From Ruminococcus turbiniformis (GTDB lineage: Bacteria > Bacillota > Clostridia > Lachnospirales > Lachnospiraceae), in the NCBI RefSeq assembly GCF_020687545.1, contig NZ_JAJEQX010000023.1:1-64000 (forward strand): a stretch of DNA of 64,000 nt. The letters run 5' to 3'. A program made the translations under genes and the position numbers. Below are positions 9,020 to 17,378 of the stretch, piece after piece. The notes under the pieces are model-generated. The model saw only the letters and a program-made list of their open reading frames with translations, searched no databases and was not told the DNA's origin. Numbering within the stretch: position 1 is the stretch's first letter; the number at the start of each line of letters is the position of its first letter.

Positions 9020-10240
9020 TTAAATATGATAAACGCCAGGCAACTTAATGATGTTGTGGCAATCAAGAACCACCTTGCCGTTCAGTTTCTCGACGTTTTC
9101 CTTGATTTCATTATGCTTAACCATAATTACAACCATATCCACATTATTCAGGAATACATCTAAATCATGGTACTGGTTTGCAACGACATCCTTTGTGATA
9201 AACGGATCATAAACCTTCAGACCAGTTGCCAGATGCCTTTCCTGACTTTCGAGAAGCTGGAGTGTAGGAGATTCACGCATATCATCAACATTCTCTTTGT
9301 ATGTAAGACCATACAAGCCTACACGCTTAACATCCGTAAATCCCTTTTCCTTCATGATTTCATAGATACGGTTAAGCACAAAATCCGGCTGAGAATCATT
9401 GGTCTTCATGGACTCGTCAATAACCTTTGCAAGAGAAGGATAATCACCAACCAGGAACCAAGGATCAACGGAAATGCAATGCCCGCCAACCCCAGGACCC
9501 GGCTGTAAGATATTTACGCGAGGATGCATGTTGCAAATCTCGATAATCTCATACACATCCATATTGTCATGTCGGCAGATTCTCGCCAGCTCATTTGCAA
9601 AAGCGATATTTACTGCACGGAAAGTGTTCTCCACAACCTTAGTCATTTCAGCAGTCTTGATATCAGTTACAACAATTTTTCCCTGACAGAAGGAAGAATA
9701 AAGTTTCTTAATTTTCTCACCAATCTCTCTGTCATCAGCGCCGATGGTGCGGTTATTGTGAAGAAGTTCATAAACCATATTACCAGGGATAATTCTCTCT
9801 GGTGCGTGTACAAGATTGATATCTTCTCCGATAATAAAACCAGCTTCTTCTACTGCTGGTCTCACAAACTTCTCCATAGTTCCAGGCGATATGGTCGATT
9901 CAACAACTACTGTCGCCCCTTTAGGAGCTACCTCCAGAACGCTCTTCACTGCTGCGACGACATAGCAAGCATCAACCTTCTTGCTAAACTTATCATACGG
10001 AGTCGGAACAGACACGATATATGTATCTGTAACCTGATACTCTGTGTTGAACTTGATCCCGGCTTTCAGGGCATCCTGGAAGAGCTCATCCAGTCCATCT
10101 TCTTTGAATGTTGTGTGGCCAGCATTCAGTGTATCAACAAGCTCCTTATTATAATCTGTGCCAACTACCTCAACGCCATGAGTCGCCATCATAAGAGCGG
10201 TAGGAAGACCGATGTACCCTAAACCAATTACGTTAACCAT
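9020..10240 (-). CDS. wecC: UDP-N-acetyl-D-mannosamine dehydrogenase
   Basis: A 406-residue NAD-dependent UDP-sugar dehydrogenase oxidising UDP-ManNAc to UDP-ManNAcA. The N-terminal GLGYIGLPTA Rossmann motif, VPTPYDK, STISPGT and the catalytic-cysteine segment GPGVGGHCISVDPWFLV (about residue 250) are present; HPRVNILQPG before it is typical of the ManNAc-specific branch rather than UDP-glucose enzymes. A clear GGAGG site lies 9 bases before the ATG. It overlaps the end of the broken glycosyltransferase upstream by 8 bases. It works with WecB at 2,872. Confidence 0.94.
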   Translation of the reverse strand: MVNVIGLGYIGLPTALMMATHGVEVVGTDYNKELVDTLNAGHTTFKEDGLDELFQDALKAGIKFNTEYQVTDTYIVSVPTPYDKFSKKVDACYVVAAVKSVLEVAPKGATVVVESTISPGTMEKFVRPAVEEAGFIIGEDINLVHAPERIIPGNMVYELLHNNRTIGADDREIGEKIKKLYSSFCQGKIVVTDIKTAEMTKVVENTFRAVNIAFANELARICRHDNMDVYEIIEICNMHPRVNILQPGPGVGGHCISVDPWFLVGDYPSLAKVIDESMKTNDSQPDFVLNRIYEIMKEKGFTDVKRVGLYGLTYKENVDDMRESPTLQLLESQERHLATGLKVYDPFITKDVVANQYHDLDVFLNNVDMVVIMVKHNEIKENVEKLNGKVVLDCHNIIKLPGVYHI

Positions 10241-11385
10241 TTAATGTTTCCTCCATTATCTTTAACAATCTTTGCGTCAAAATATTAAAATCATATTCAG
10301 CAGCAATGTTCTTTGCTCTTTCACCCATTTCTTTGAGCTCTTTCTTATCCTTTTCGGAAAAATCAAGAATTGCTTTTGCAATCTTATCCGGGTTGGGATC
10401 ATCCAGCGCTATACCGCAGTTATTCGTCGTTACAATGTTGTAGTTCATATCCACAGTAAGTAGAACAGGACATCCAGCCGCTAAATACTCAAAAAGTTTA
10501 TTTTGGCTACCACCGTATTTAAGTGTCTTTGCCTTTTTATAATTAAGAATACTCAAATTGCATTTATTCAATATATAAGGTATGTATTTCTTTTGTACTT
10601 GCCCCTTAAATACAACATTGTTTACTCCATGATCACTACAGTACTTTTCTAGTATTGGGCGATCATCCCCGTCTCCGTATAATAATATCTTTATTCTTGG
10701 ATTACCCTTTAATTTCTCCGCTGCGTAAACAACGCTACTCAAATTATTAGCTGTTCTAATTGAACCCGCATACACAACTTTAAATGTATTTTCATCATCT
10801 AAATCCGGATCGGTAAACGCATTATTCTTTATTTCTTCATAGAATTCATCCAGCTTAACTCCATTATTTATATAGTGAAATTTTGATAGCGGTAATTCAT
10901 TCCAACCTTTATCAGATATATAATCACGTCCGCCTTCCATCGAGAAAATTACGCCTTGTACTCTTCGGTACATTACTCTTTCTCGATTATAAAGATACTG
11001 TATTACCGGATTATTGTTGCTAAATTTATAGTATTCCACGATAGACATCGGCCACAATAATGTCTGGTGCTTCAAATTTCTCCGCTATCTTATTGAAACG
11101 ATTTGCAAACTGGAACATGTTGCGTATTCTTTTATACCCATTGCCAGTGTAATCATCGCATTTGATATGAACAAAGTGAAGGTCATCATACACCTTTTCA
11201 ATATATGGGCTAGAATCCGTAATCAGATTAATATCAGTATTATGAATCGTACTTGCAGAAAAAATCGTACATTCAATCCCCATTTGTTGAAGATAGTGAG
11301 CATACATTTGTGTTTTGATTCTCATCTCATATTGAGGTGGCATCGAATAATGACTAACAAACCATACTCTTCTAATTGTTGACAT
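10233..11385 (-). pseudogene. GT4 glycosyltransferase broken by an internal deletion
   Basis: Two halves of one glycosyltransferase lie in different frames. The 5' half starts at 11,385 (AGGAG 6 bases upstream) and has the N-terminal GT-B fold up to FEAPDIIV, then runs out of frame to a stop near 11,026. The 3' half resumes at about 11,057 with WPMSIVEYYKF, the second part of the DLWP..IV motif of WbuB-like transferases, and continues through the donor-binding domain (KLFEYLAAGCPVL) to 10,233. In intact relatives about 30 residues (a GSS.HP helix and the strand leading to EVRDLWP) separate these points. They are missing here, so this looks like a real deletion of roughly 90-100 bases, not one base lost in sequencing. 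The C-terminal domain could still be translated alone. Confidence 0.8.
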
Positions 11386-11395
11386 TATTTTCTCC

Positions 11396-12589
11396 TTATA
11401 TTTCAACTTTTATCTTATCCAAAGCTTCATAGCAGTCTGCTACCGCTTTCTCTGCATTCTCGTCCTGGGCAATAACAAACCCCATTCTGGCACCACTGCT
11501 ATTAATCTCAGTTACTTCCTCACCAACACCATGGACAATGCTGATCTGCTTCACACCAGGAACATTCTCAGCTTCTTCCACACCATCGATGCTCTTAACA
11601 ACACCAGCGTGCTGCTCAAAATAACGGATAGCAGAACCCTTATTCCACTTCGGCTCAATGTCCGGGTTCTCACCAAGCGCAATCTTAATACAGCATTCCA
11701 CCATATTCACACCAGTGGACAGTGGAACAAGATGAGTCGTGATGCAATCACCACCAAGACGTGCTCCCAACTCTACAATCTTAGGACCTTCAGAAGTCAC
11801 AATGATTTCTGTGTGGGATGGACCGTTCTTAATTCCGATTGCCTTATTAGCAGCAATAGCTACTTTTTTTATCCTCTCCGTAATTTCCCTACTATGCCTT
11901 GTAGGCTGGGAGTGTCCCATCTCGACGTAATGAGGTGCACCTGTGGTGAGTTTGTCTGTAATCTGTATTACATGACATTCTCCGATGATTGATAGGGTCT
12001 CCACACTGACCTCCGTACCGCTCATGTATTCTTCAACTACGACATCACCCACTCTGGAATATGGGTGACAATACTCATATGCTTCTATTATTGTTCTCTG
12101 ATCATTTATATCTTGGACTTTATAAATTCCACAACTGCCCGAGCTATCGGCAGGCTTAACGATAAAAGGAACTGTGAAATTCTTGACTGCCTCCATATAC
12201 TCTTCTTCATTAGCCACCTTATAGAACTTCGGAATAGGAACTCCTCCTGCCTGGAGGGCTTTTCTCATTTCAGCCTTGTTTGTCGCCTTGAGTGCAGTAT
12301 CAGCATCAATTCCGACAAGCCCCATCTCCTTAGCAACTGCAGCAACAGATCTCATCGGCATGTCAGTGGCCAGAGTCAAAATTCCATCAATCTGATGATT
12401 CTTAGCCGCTTCCACAATGGCTGGTGTGTCTATAGTACTTATTACCTCTTTGACTACACCAGGCACCCCAAATCCAACTGCTTCAGGATTCATATCCACT
12501 GCAATCACATCAAGCCCCATTTCTTTAGCTTTTTCTATAGCAGGAAGCTGCAGAATGCTTGCTCCCAGAATCATAATCTTTTTACTCAT
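11396..12589 (-). CDS. ATP-grasp carboxylate ligase (carbamoyl-phosphate-synthase-like)
   Basis: A 397-residue protein with a pre-ATP-grasp Rossmann domain (MSKKIMILGASILQLP), an ATP-grasp core (FIVKPADSSGSCGIY near 142, VVVEEYMSGTEVSVE near 183, and the metal-binding pair EIIVTS..KIVELGARLGGD near 255-275) and a C-terminal RimK/carboxylase-like lid. This family joins a carboxylic acid to an amine using ATP. It is overlapped by 8 bases with the PLP-enzyme gene upstream and follows the sugar transferase. I infer that it may acylate the 4-amino sugar made in this operon, since no PglD-type acetyltransferase is present. Confidence 0.8.
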   Translation of the reverse strand: MSKKIMILGASILQLPAIEKAKEMGLDVIAVDMNPEAVGFGVPGVVKEVISTIDTPAIVEAAKNHQIDGILTLATDMPMRSVAAVAKEMGLVGIDADTALKATNKAEMRKALQAGGVPIPKFYKVANEEEYMEAVKNFTVPFIVKPADSSGSCGIYKVQDINDQRTIIEAYEYCHPYSRVGDVVVEEYMSGTEVSVETLSIIGECHVIQITDKLTTGAPHYVEMGHSQPTRHSREITERIKKVAIAANKAIGIKNGPSHTEIIVTSEGPKIVELGARLGGDCITTHLVPLSTGVNMVECCIKIALGENPDIEPKWNKGSAIRYFEQHAGVVKSIDGVEEAENVPGVKQISIVHGVGEEVTEINSSGARMGFVIAQDENAEKAVADCYEALDKIKVEI

Positions 12590-13643
12590 TACAAACTCTC
12601 CTAATGCAGGAAGCGATATATTTCATATTCTCGACGCTATAGCGCTGATCACAGTAGATTGTCAGCATGTGTTCTTCGGTGTACTTTGAAACTTCGCAAA
12701 CAGCTCTTTGCTTATCATTCAATGGCCAGATAATCGTGCCGAAGATGCCCATTGAGGCAAGTTTCCTTTGCACTTCATCTCTGTTCTCTATGAGAACTGC
12801 TACATATACATCTCCAAGGCCGGTCTTATCTTGAACAAAGGAGAATCCTTTCAGTTCTTCAATCAATACCTGGGCATTTCTTCTCCGCTTTTCGTTAACT
12901 TCACTCAAGTTAATCTGGCACGCTCTCTCATATGCATACTGTGACATCAACCCAGGAAGTTTCTCTTCATCGATCATGTCAGTAACGGTAGAGAAGATTT
13001 TCCGGTACTCAGTCTTTATCGATTCGTCACCGGATTGAAGGAACTCGTTTCTCATGCACTGGGCACGAAGCCTAACTTCAGAAAAGGTCAAATCTTCACT
13101 GTATTCTTTTTTCTTCAGTTCCCTATCCGTCCACATTAGTCCACCGTCTGGAATATCAATCCATTTACGGAGACTTGCCACTGTGAAATCTGACTTGAAA
13201 GTATACCGGCTATTCACCAGAAGATTGTGTGTCCTATCCTCGATGAAGATCAGATGGGGGTGTGAAGCTTTCAACTTTTCAAGTTCTGCGTCCTCAATCG
13301 TTTTATTACCGAAATAATCCATGTAGAGAAACAGGATAGTTTTATCTTCATTCGGTATTAAGGAATAAAGTGATTCTTGGTTAATGGAATAGTCTTTGTT
13401 GAGCTTGTAGTAATTAACCTCATGGCCATACATCTCAAAAGGAAGAATCATGGAATCACAGGCAAGGGACGGAATCAAAACAGCAGTCGGCTCGAATTCT
13501 CTCGCAACAACTTTCAGGACATCTCGACCTGATCTTAGACACATTGCCCCCATAAACTTCTCATGAGTTACCTTGCCTTTTGACTTCTCGTATAATTCTT
13601 TGTCAAGTACGGCGTCGTATTCATATCCGTATTCCTTTACCAT
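12582..13643 (-). CDS. Divergent DegT-like PLP-dependent enzyme
   Basis: A 353-residue fold-type I PLP protein. YMDYFGNKTIEDAE (about 110), FIEDRTHNLL (about 139) with the ring-stacking aspartate, and SLRKWIDIPDGG (about 159), whose lysine should bind PLP, follow the DegT/DnrJ/EryC1 order. The RKW..PDGG version differs from the classic sugar aminotransferase SFHxxKN motif seen in the neighbour at 14,323, so the substrate may not be a UDP-ketosugar. The start at 13,643 has GGAGG 8 bases upstream; an upstream GTG is less likely. It probably acts with the overlapping ATP-grasp ligase. Confidence 0.7.
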   Translation of the reverse strand: MVKEYGYEYDAVLDKELYEKSKGKVTHEKFMGAMCLRSGRDVLKVVAREFEPTAVLIPSLACDSMILPFEMYGHEVNYYKLNKDYSINQESLYSLIPNEDKTILFLYMDYFGNKTIEDAELEKLKASHPHLIFIEDRTHNLLVNSRYTFKSDFTVASLRKWIDIPDGGLMWTDRELKKKEYSEDLTFSEVRLRAQCMRNEFLQSGDESIKTEYRKIFSTVTDMIDEEKLPGLMSQYAYERACQINLSEVNEKRRRNAQVLIEELKGFSFVQDKTGLGDVYVAVLIENRDEVQRKLASMGIFGTIIWPLNDKQRAVCEVSKYTEEHMLTIYCDQRYSVENMKYIASCIRRVCNE

Positions 13644-13665
13644 CCCGTACTCCTCCACAAAGCTT

Positions 13666-14304
13666 TTACTGTTTTCTCAACCCAGCAACCAGCTTGTTTG
13701 CTTCTTCCTCATTGCTTGTATCTTTATATGTATTGTCATGTCTTAACACGACAGCGATTGTTTTGAAGAATATCTTCACATCAATCCAGAAAGTACAATT
13801 CCTGGCGTAATATGCGTCGTTCTTCATCTTCTCTTCGCCATCTGCGCTATTTCTGTAATATGCCTGGCTATAGCCGGTCAGGCCTGGTTTTACAGTCAGG
13901 AATACCTTGATATCCTCAGGATACTTATCCAGCCAATCAGGTGGATCGGGACGAGGCCCAATCAAACTCATTGTTCCATTCAAGAGATTCAAGAGCTGTG
14001 GCAATTCATCAATACTGGTGGCACGCATAAACTTACCAATCTTGGTCACACGAGGGTCGTCCTCTCCGTTATATGTAGAACCATCAGCCAAACGAATGTC
14101 TGGTGCGTTCAAATACATAGAACGGAACTTGTACATTTTGAACAGCTTCCCGTCTTTTCCAATTCGATTGGCATTGTAGAAAATAGGACCTTTATCCGTG
14201 AAATAGATAATTGGACCAAAGATAATCAACGCAATCAAAAAGAATGGAAAGCCACATAACCCAATAAGAAAATCGAGTATATTCTTTACTACCTTTCTAT
14301 ACAC
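13666..14304 (-). CDS. Initiating sugar-phosphate transferase (PglC-like)
   Basis: A 212-residue monotopic phosphoglycosyl transferase. One N-terminal hydrophobic segment (about residues 10-36) is followed by the catalytic core: KMYKFRSM (about 56), TKIGKFMRATSIDELPQLLN with the DE pair (about 86-105), GTMSLIGPRPDPP (about 109-121) and KPGLTGYSQ. It moves a sugar phosphate from a UDP-sugar to undecaprenyl phosphate and so starts each repeat unit. With the dehydratase at 17,379 and aminotransferase at 14,323 it resembles PglF-PglE-PglC, suggesting a 4-amino-4,6-dideoxy-HexNAc as first sugar. Confidence 0.9.
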   Translation of the reverse strand: MYRKVVKNILDFLIGLCGFPFFLIALIIFGPIIYFTDKGPIFYNANRIGKDGKLFKMYKFRSMYLNAPDIRLADGSTYNGEDDPRVTKIGKFMRATSIDELPQLLNLLNGTMSLIGPRPDPPDWLDKYPEDIKVFLTVKPGLTGYSQAYYRNSADGEEKMKNDAYYARNCTFWIDVKIFFKTIAVVLRHDNTYKDTSNEEEANKLVAGLRKQ

Positions 14305-14322
14305 TTCGTATCCCCTTTTCTT

Positions 14323-15558
14323 TTACTTCAAATACTCCCCAACAACCTCTCTGTAATTCTCAATCACGTAATCTACGTCATCGTCCGAAAGTAGCGTATG
14401 TAGTGGGAGGGTTATGAGGTTCTCATAATACCCATACGCATTAGGGAAGTCCTTAATATCCCATCCAAGCTCCTTGTATGCAGTCATCATCGGGAGAGGT
14501 TTATAGTGAACATTGCAGTTCACACCACGCTCTGCGAGCTTTACTATTATTTCCCTACGCTCCCGATCTCCAATCCCAGGCACTCTACTTAAATAGAGAT
14601 GGTTGGAACTTTGGAAGTTCTCGCCACTGTGGACGAGATGCTTCACTCCCATCTCATCACACATCGCATCATACTTCCCAACTATCTCCCCTCTTCTTTT
14701 CCACATACCGTCATACCGGTCTAGTTGACGGAGCCCAATCGCCGCCATAATGTCGGTCATGTTGCACTTATACCAAGGGCCGATGATGTCATATTCCCAA
14801 GCGCCGACCTGAGTCTTGGCAAGAGCATCTTTACTCTGGCCATGGAGGCTATATAGTTGGAATTGGTGGTAAATTTCCTCATTAGATACGGAAGGAATAT
14901 TCCTCCACGTAGAGGCTCCACCTTCTGCGGTGGTAAAGTTCTTGACCGCGTGGAAAGAGAAGTCCGTGAAGTCGGCGATTGATCCTGCCATCTTTCCATT
15001 TCTAGATGCGCCGAGAGCATGAGCTGCATCGGAGAAAATAAGCACTCTGTTGAGTGCTTGTTGAATCCTCGCGCCGAGAGAATTACCCTCTTTCGCTCTA
15101 AAGAGTGCTCTCTTCTTTTCTACCACCTCATACAACTTCTCATAATCACAGATAATGCCACCCAGATCTACGGCGACTATCGCTTTCGTTTTTTCATTTA
15201 TTTTTTCGGCGATGGCCTCATAGTCCATCTCAACACAGTCTTTTTGACTGTCCAAAAAAACCACTTTTGCTCCACAGTGGATGGCGGCAGACGCACTAGC
15301 TGTGTATGTATAGGCAGGGACGATGACCTCATCACCTTCACCTATACCGCATATTCTAAAATTCAATTCCTCCGCTGCTGTGGCAGAGTTCAGGCATACC
15401 ACTTTAGAGGTATGGCAGTATTCAGCCAATCTCTTCTCAAGAGATTTAACTCTTGGTCCGGTTGTAATCCATCCGGAGCGGAGTGCTTCCGCTACTTCAT
15501 TTATTTCCAGTTCTGAAATGTCCGGTGGACTAAACGGTATTACTCTTTTTTCCATCAT
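14323..15558 (-). CDS. UDP-4-keto-sugar aminotransferase (DegT/PglE-like)
   Basis: About 411 residues. It has IPFSPPDISELE..RSGWITTGP at the N-terminus, the FSDAAHALGAS aspartate region (about 205) and SFHAVKNFTTAEGG (about 232), whose lysine forms the PLP aldimine. It should add an amino group at C4 of the UDP-4-keto-6-deoxy-HexNAc made by the dehydratase at 17,379. The frame is open upstream to 15,699, but the ATG pair at 15,558/15,555 directly follows GGGGGAG and matches the family start; the extra 47 codons are G- and purine-rich and look non-coding. A decayed paralogue lies just upstream. Confidence 0.88.
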   Translation of the reverse strand: MMEKRVIPFSPPDISELEINEVAEALRSGWITTGPRVKSLEKRLAEYCHTSKVVCLNSATAAEELNFRICGIGEGDEVIVPAYTYTASASAAIHCGAKVVFLDSQKDCVEMDYEAIAEKINEKTKAIVAVDLGGIICDYEKLYEVVEKKRALFRAKEGNSLGARIQQALNRVLIFSDAAHALGASRNGKMAGSIADFTDFSFHAVKNFTTAEGGASTWRNIPSVSNEEIYHQFQLYSLHGQSKDALAKTQVGAWEYDIIGPWYKCNMTDIMAAIGLRQLDRYDGMWKRRGEIVGKYDAMCDEMGVKHLVHSGENFQSSNHLYLSRVPGIGDRERREIIVKLAERGVNCNVHYKPLPMMTAYKELGWDIKDFPNAYGYYENLITLPLHTLLSDDDVDYVIENYREVVGEYLK

Positions 15559-15689
15559 TGTTCTCCCCCTTGACTTTTCTTGTCTGCTTTTTCCCTTTTC
15601 TTCTTTTATTCCAACCAACCACTCAACCTCATCCACACCATTCCACTTCCATCCATACCGCTCATCTCCCACACCGCCTTTTTCCCTCA

Positions 15690-15980
15690 TCACCACCAAT
15701 GAGGTAGTGTGGCGATGAAATTAAAAGAAGTTCCACCATTCTGTCCACCGATACCCAGAAGCCGAATTACCATTTCTGCACAGGTCGTCTGCGAATTCAA
15801 ACACACTGCTTTATTTCCATGACAATATTCAGCGATCTGTCGCTCAAACTCTTTCGTTTTCAGTCCTGTAGTAATCCATCCTGACCGAATCACATCGAAT
15901 ACTCCTTGTACTTCCAGTCCCGTCATATCAGGCGGGGAAAATGAGATTTTTATTTCGATTGTCTTCACTTCAATCAACAT
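15690..15980 (-). pseudogene. Truncated DegT aminotransferase remnant
   Basis: About 75 codons are clearly homologous to the N-terminus of the intact aminotransferase at 14,323: IEIKISFSPPDMTGLEV, RSGWITTGLK and AEYCHGNKAVCLNS. After LLGIGG the homology stops and the frame ends shortly after, so the PLP lysine and most of the fold are gone. It is not a recent copy, because the shared part differs at many residues. Its start overlaps the end of the small decayed gene at 15,974, as in a once-working operon. Confidence 0.8.
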
Positions 15981-16228
15981 CCATCAAAAGGATCGGGAAA
16001 TCTTCCATATCTCTCAAAATGCTCTTTTACCCATGGTGCATTCATATCATTCTGAACAATGCTCTTTTCTATTACCTGTACACGAATCACTTCATTTGCA
16101 ACAGAAATCTCCTTCACTACAAACTTTTTATTAAAATCCTCTTCTGTATTATGGATTGCCTTTCCATCACAGATAACTTCATATTTTCCCTGAATTAATT
16201 TTGCCTAATCACTCAAATACACTTCCAT
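15974..16228 (-). pseudogene. Small capsule-locus ORF with an in-frame amber codon
   Basis: Reading from an ATG at 16,228 with an AAGGG ribosome site, the frame gives MEVYLSD, a TAG at 16,205-16,207, then about 75 more sense codons (for example GKYEVICDGKAIHN and NAPWVKEHFERYG) to a TGA that overlaps the start of the aminotransferase remnant. A single CAG-to-TAG change would explain it. The family was not recognised. Since both flanking genes are decayed, loss of function is the simplest reading. Confidence 0.6.
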
Positions 16229-16276
16229 GTTTTTCCCTTCTATGGTTCTTCTGTTATACCTTTATAATCTTCTTTT

Positions 16277-16531
16277 CTAAAACACCAAAACCTGCGTAAA
16301 ATCAAGGTTTTTCCTGGTTGTCTCTATTATGCCGCTATCTCCGATAAAGCTCATTGTTCCATTTGTTACACAAATCAAATTAGCAATTTCATCAAATTTC
16401 ACCTTTCTGATAAACGCATCTATTTTGGTGATACGGTTATCATTTAATGTTGCAGTTCCACCGCCTATTTTATCTGCATTTTTTACCATTGATCTGAACT
16501 TATATATTTTAAAATGTTTATTATGATACCC
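16277..16531 (-). pseudogene. Truncated sugar-phosphate transferase remnant
   Basis: The frame holds the middle of a bacterial sugar transferase: GYHNKHFKIYKFRSM (16,487-16,531), KNADKIGGGTATLND, IRKVKFDEIANLICV and GTMSFIG, after which the essential PRPE motif is replaced by unrelated residues. The N-terminal membrane segment is missing because the sequence joins the 3' end of loaP. It is a different lineage from the intact transferase at 13,666, so it marks an older initiation module that was displaced. Confidence 0.8.
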
Positions 16532-17084
16532 TCCACGCTGTGCCCTTCTTTTTTATTTCATGTTCGCTATTTGTAGTGCCACTCTTCCTCACAATCTCCA
16601 ACCCCGCCTCAATCTCCTGCACTCTCCCGAACATCTCCATCTCCAGCCATGCCTTCCGCTTATGCCGGTCTATCTTTCTGATATACCCTTCTTTTCCCAC
16701 AAGCGGCCCCTTCGTCACGAGTATCTTCTCTCCCTCGATGATTCCCTCGGACATTTCAACAACCTGATCCTCACCGCCAAACCCAAGAAGAAACTGCTGT
16801 TCCTCCTCAGTAAGCGGTACGATCTCCCTGCCGGTACCGATCAGCTTCGTCAGCCCAATCACAGTTTTGAGTGATTCGTAGAGCTGTTCCATCTTTTCAG
16901 TTACGACAAAAACATATCCGGGGAAAAGGACTTTTTTCTGAATCGTCCATTCTCCCCGGATACGTTTTTTTTCTTCATAATATGGTATGAAGCAGTGTTC
17001 AAGCACTGCTTCTGATATGTTGCTTCGGCACTGAAGCCGGATGCTTTCCTCGGTGCCTGTACGCACCTGCATAACATACCACAT
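16521..17084 (-). CDS. loaP: LoaP-type NusG paralogue, processive antiterminator
   Basis: About 187 residues. An NGN domain begins MWYVMQVRTGTEE and contains VLFPGYVFV (about residue 53), and a KOW domain contains GEKILVTKGPLVGKEGYIRKID (about 112-133). These specialised NusG proteins bind RNA polymerase on long polysaccharide operons and suppress termination. The ATG at 17,084 has GGAGGAT 7 bases upstream, whereas an earlier ATG has none. The last about 15 residues run into the remnant transferase and may be foreign: the natural stop was probably lost at the rearrangement junction near 16,530. The target is probably this operon itself. Confidence 0.85.
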   Translation of the reverse strand: MWYVMQVRTGTEESIRLQCRSNISEAVLEHCFIPYYEEKKRIRGEWTIQKKVLFPGYVFVVTEKMEQLYESLKTVIGLTKLIGTGREIVPLTEEEQQFLLGFGGEDQVVEMSEGIIEGEKILVTKGPLVGKEGYIRKIDRHKRKAWLEMEMFGRVQEIEAGLEIVRKSGTTNSEHEIKKKGTAWRVS

Positions 17085-17323
17085 ATTCGCTATCCTCCGA
17101 ATTTTGGGTATGCTTCGCCATTTCATCCGTCAAAAAACGCATGAACGGTATGATACGGTATGATCACCTTCACATACAAACGCGGCAAAGCGACGATTTG
17201 AACTGATCCGGATATTTTCCGATATTCTGCCTGATTATCACATCATGACACTCCGGCAGGCCCTATTCTAATACAGATAATCACTATTTTCAAGCCTAAC
17301 TTTATTCCAACCAGAGTCATCTG

Positions 17324-17350
17324 GTCGAAAACAGGTCGAAAATTGTCGAA
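17324..17350. repeat. Three helically phased GTCGAA repeats before loaP
   Basis: GTCGAA occurs at 17,324, 17,335 and 17,345, with spacings of 11 and 10 bases, one turn of B-DNA each. Just beside it, 17,310-17,324 holds a CCAGA-gtca-TCTGG hairpin. They lie in the 294-base gap between the dehydratase and loaP, which carries no convincing ORF. They could be a protein-binding array or part of a structured RNA leader for loaP; this is inference from spacing. Confidence 0.4.
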
Positions 17351-17378
17351 TTTTTCTTCTTGCACCTGCCTTATTGGA

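Noticed and set aside
9524..10222. Plus-strand open frame of about 230 codons
   Set aside because: Antisense to wecC, no ribosome site and no family features.
11026..11080. Programmed frameshift in the glycosyltransferase
   Set aside because: No slippery sequence is seen, and about 30 conserved residues are missing at the junction, which a frameshift cannot restore.
15559..15689. N-terminal extension of the intact DegT aminotransferase
   Set aside because: The stretch is purine-biased, has no family match, and a good ribosome site and the conserved start lie at 15,558.
16205..16207. In-frame TAG as a pyrrolysine or read-through codon
   Set aside because: The gene sits between two clearly decayed genes, no pyrrolysine genes are visible, and one base change explains the stop.
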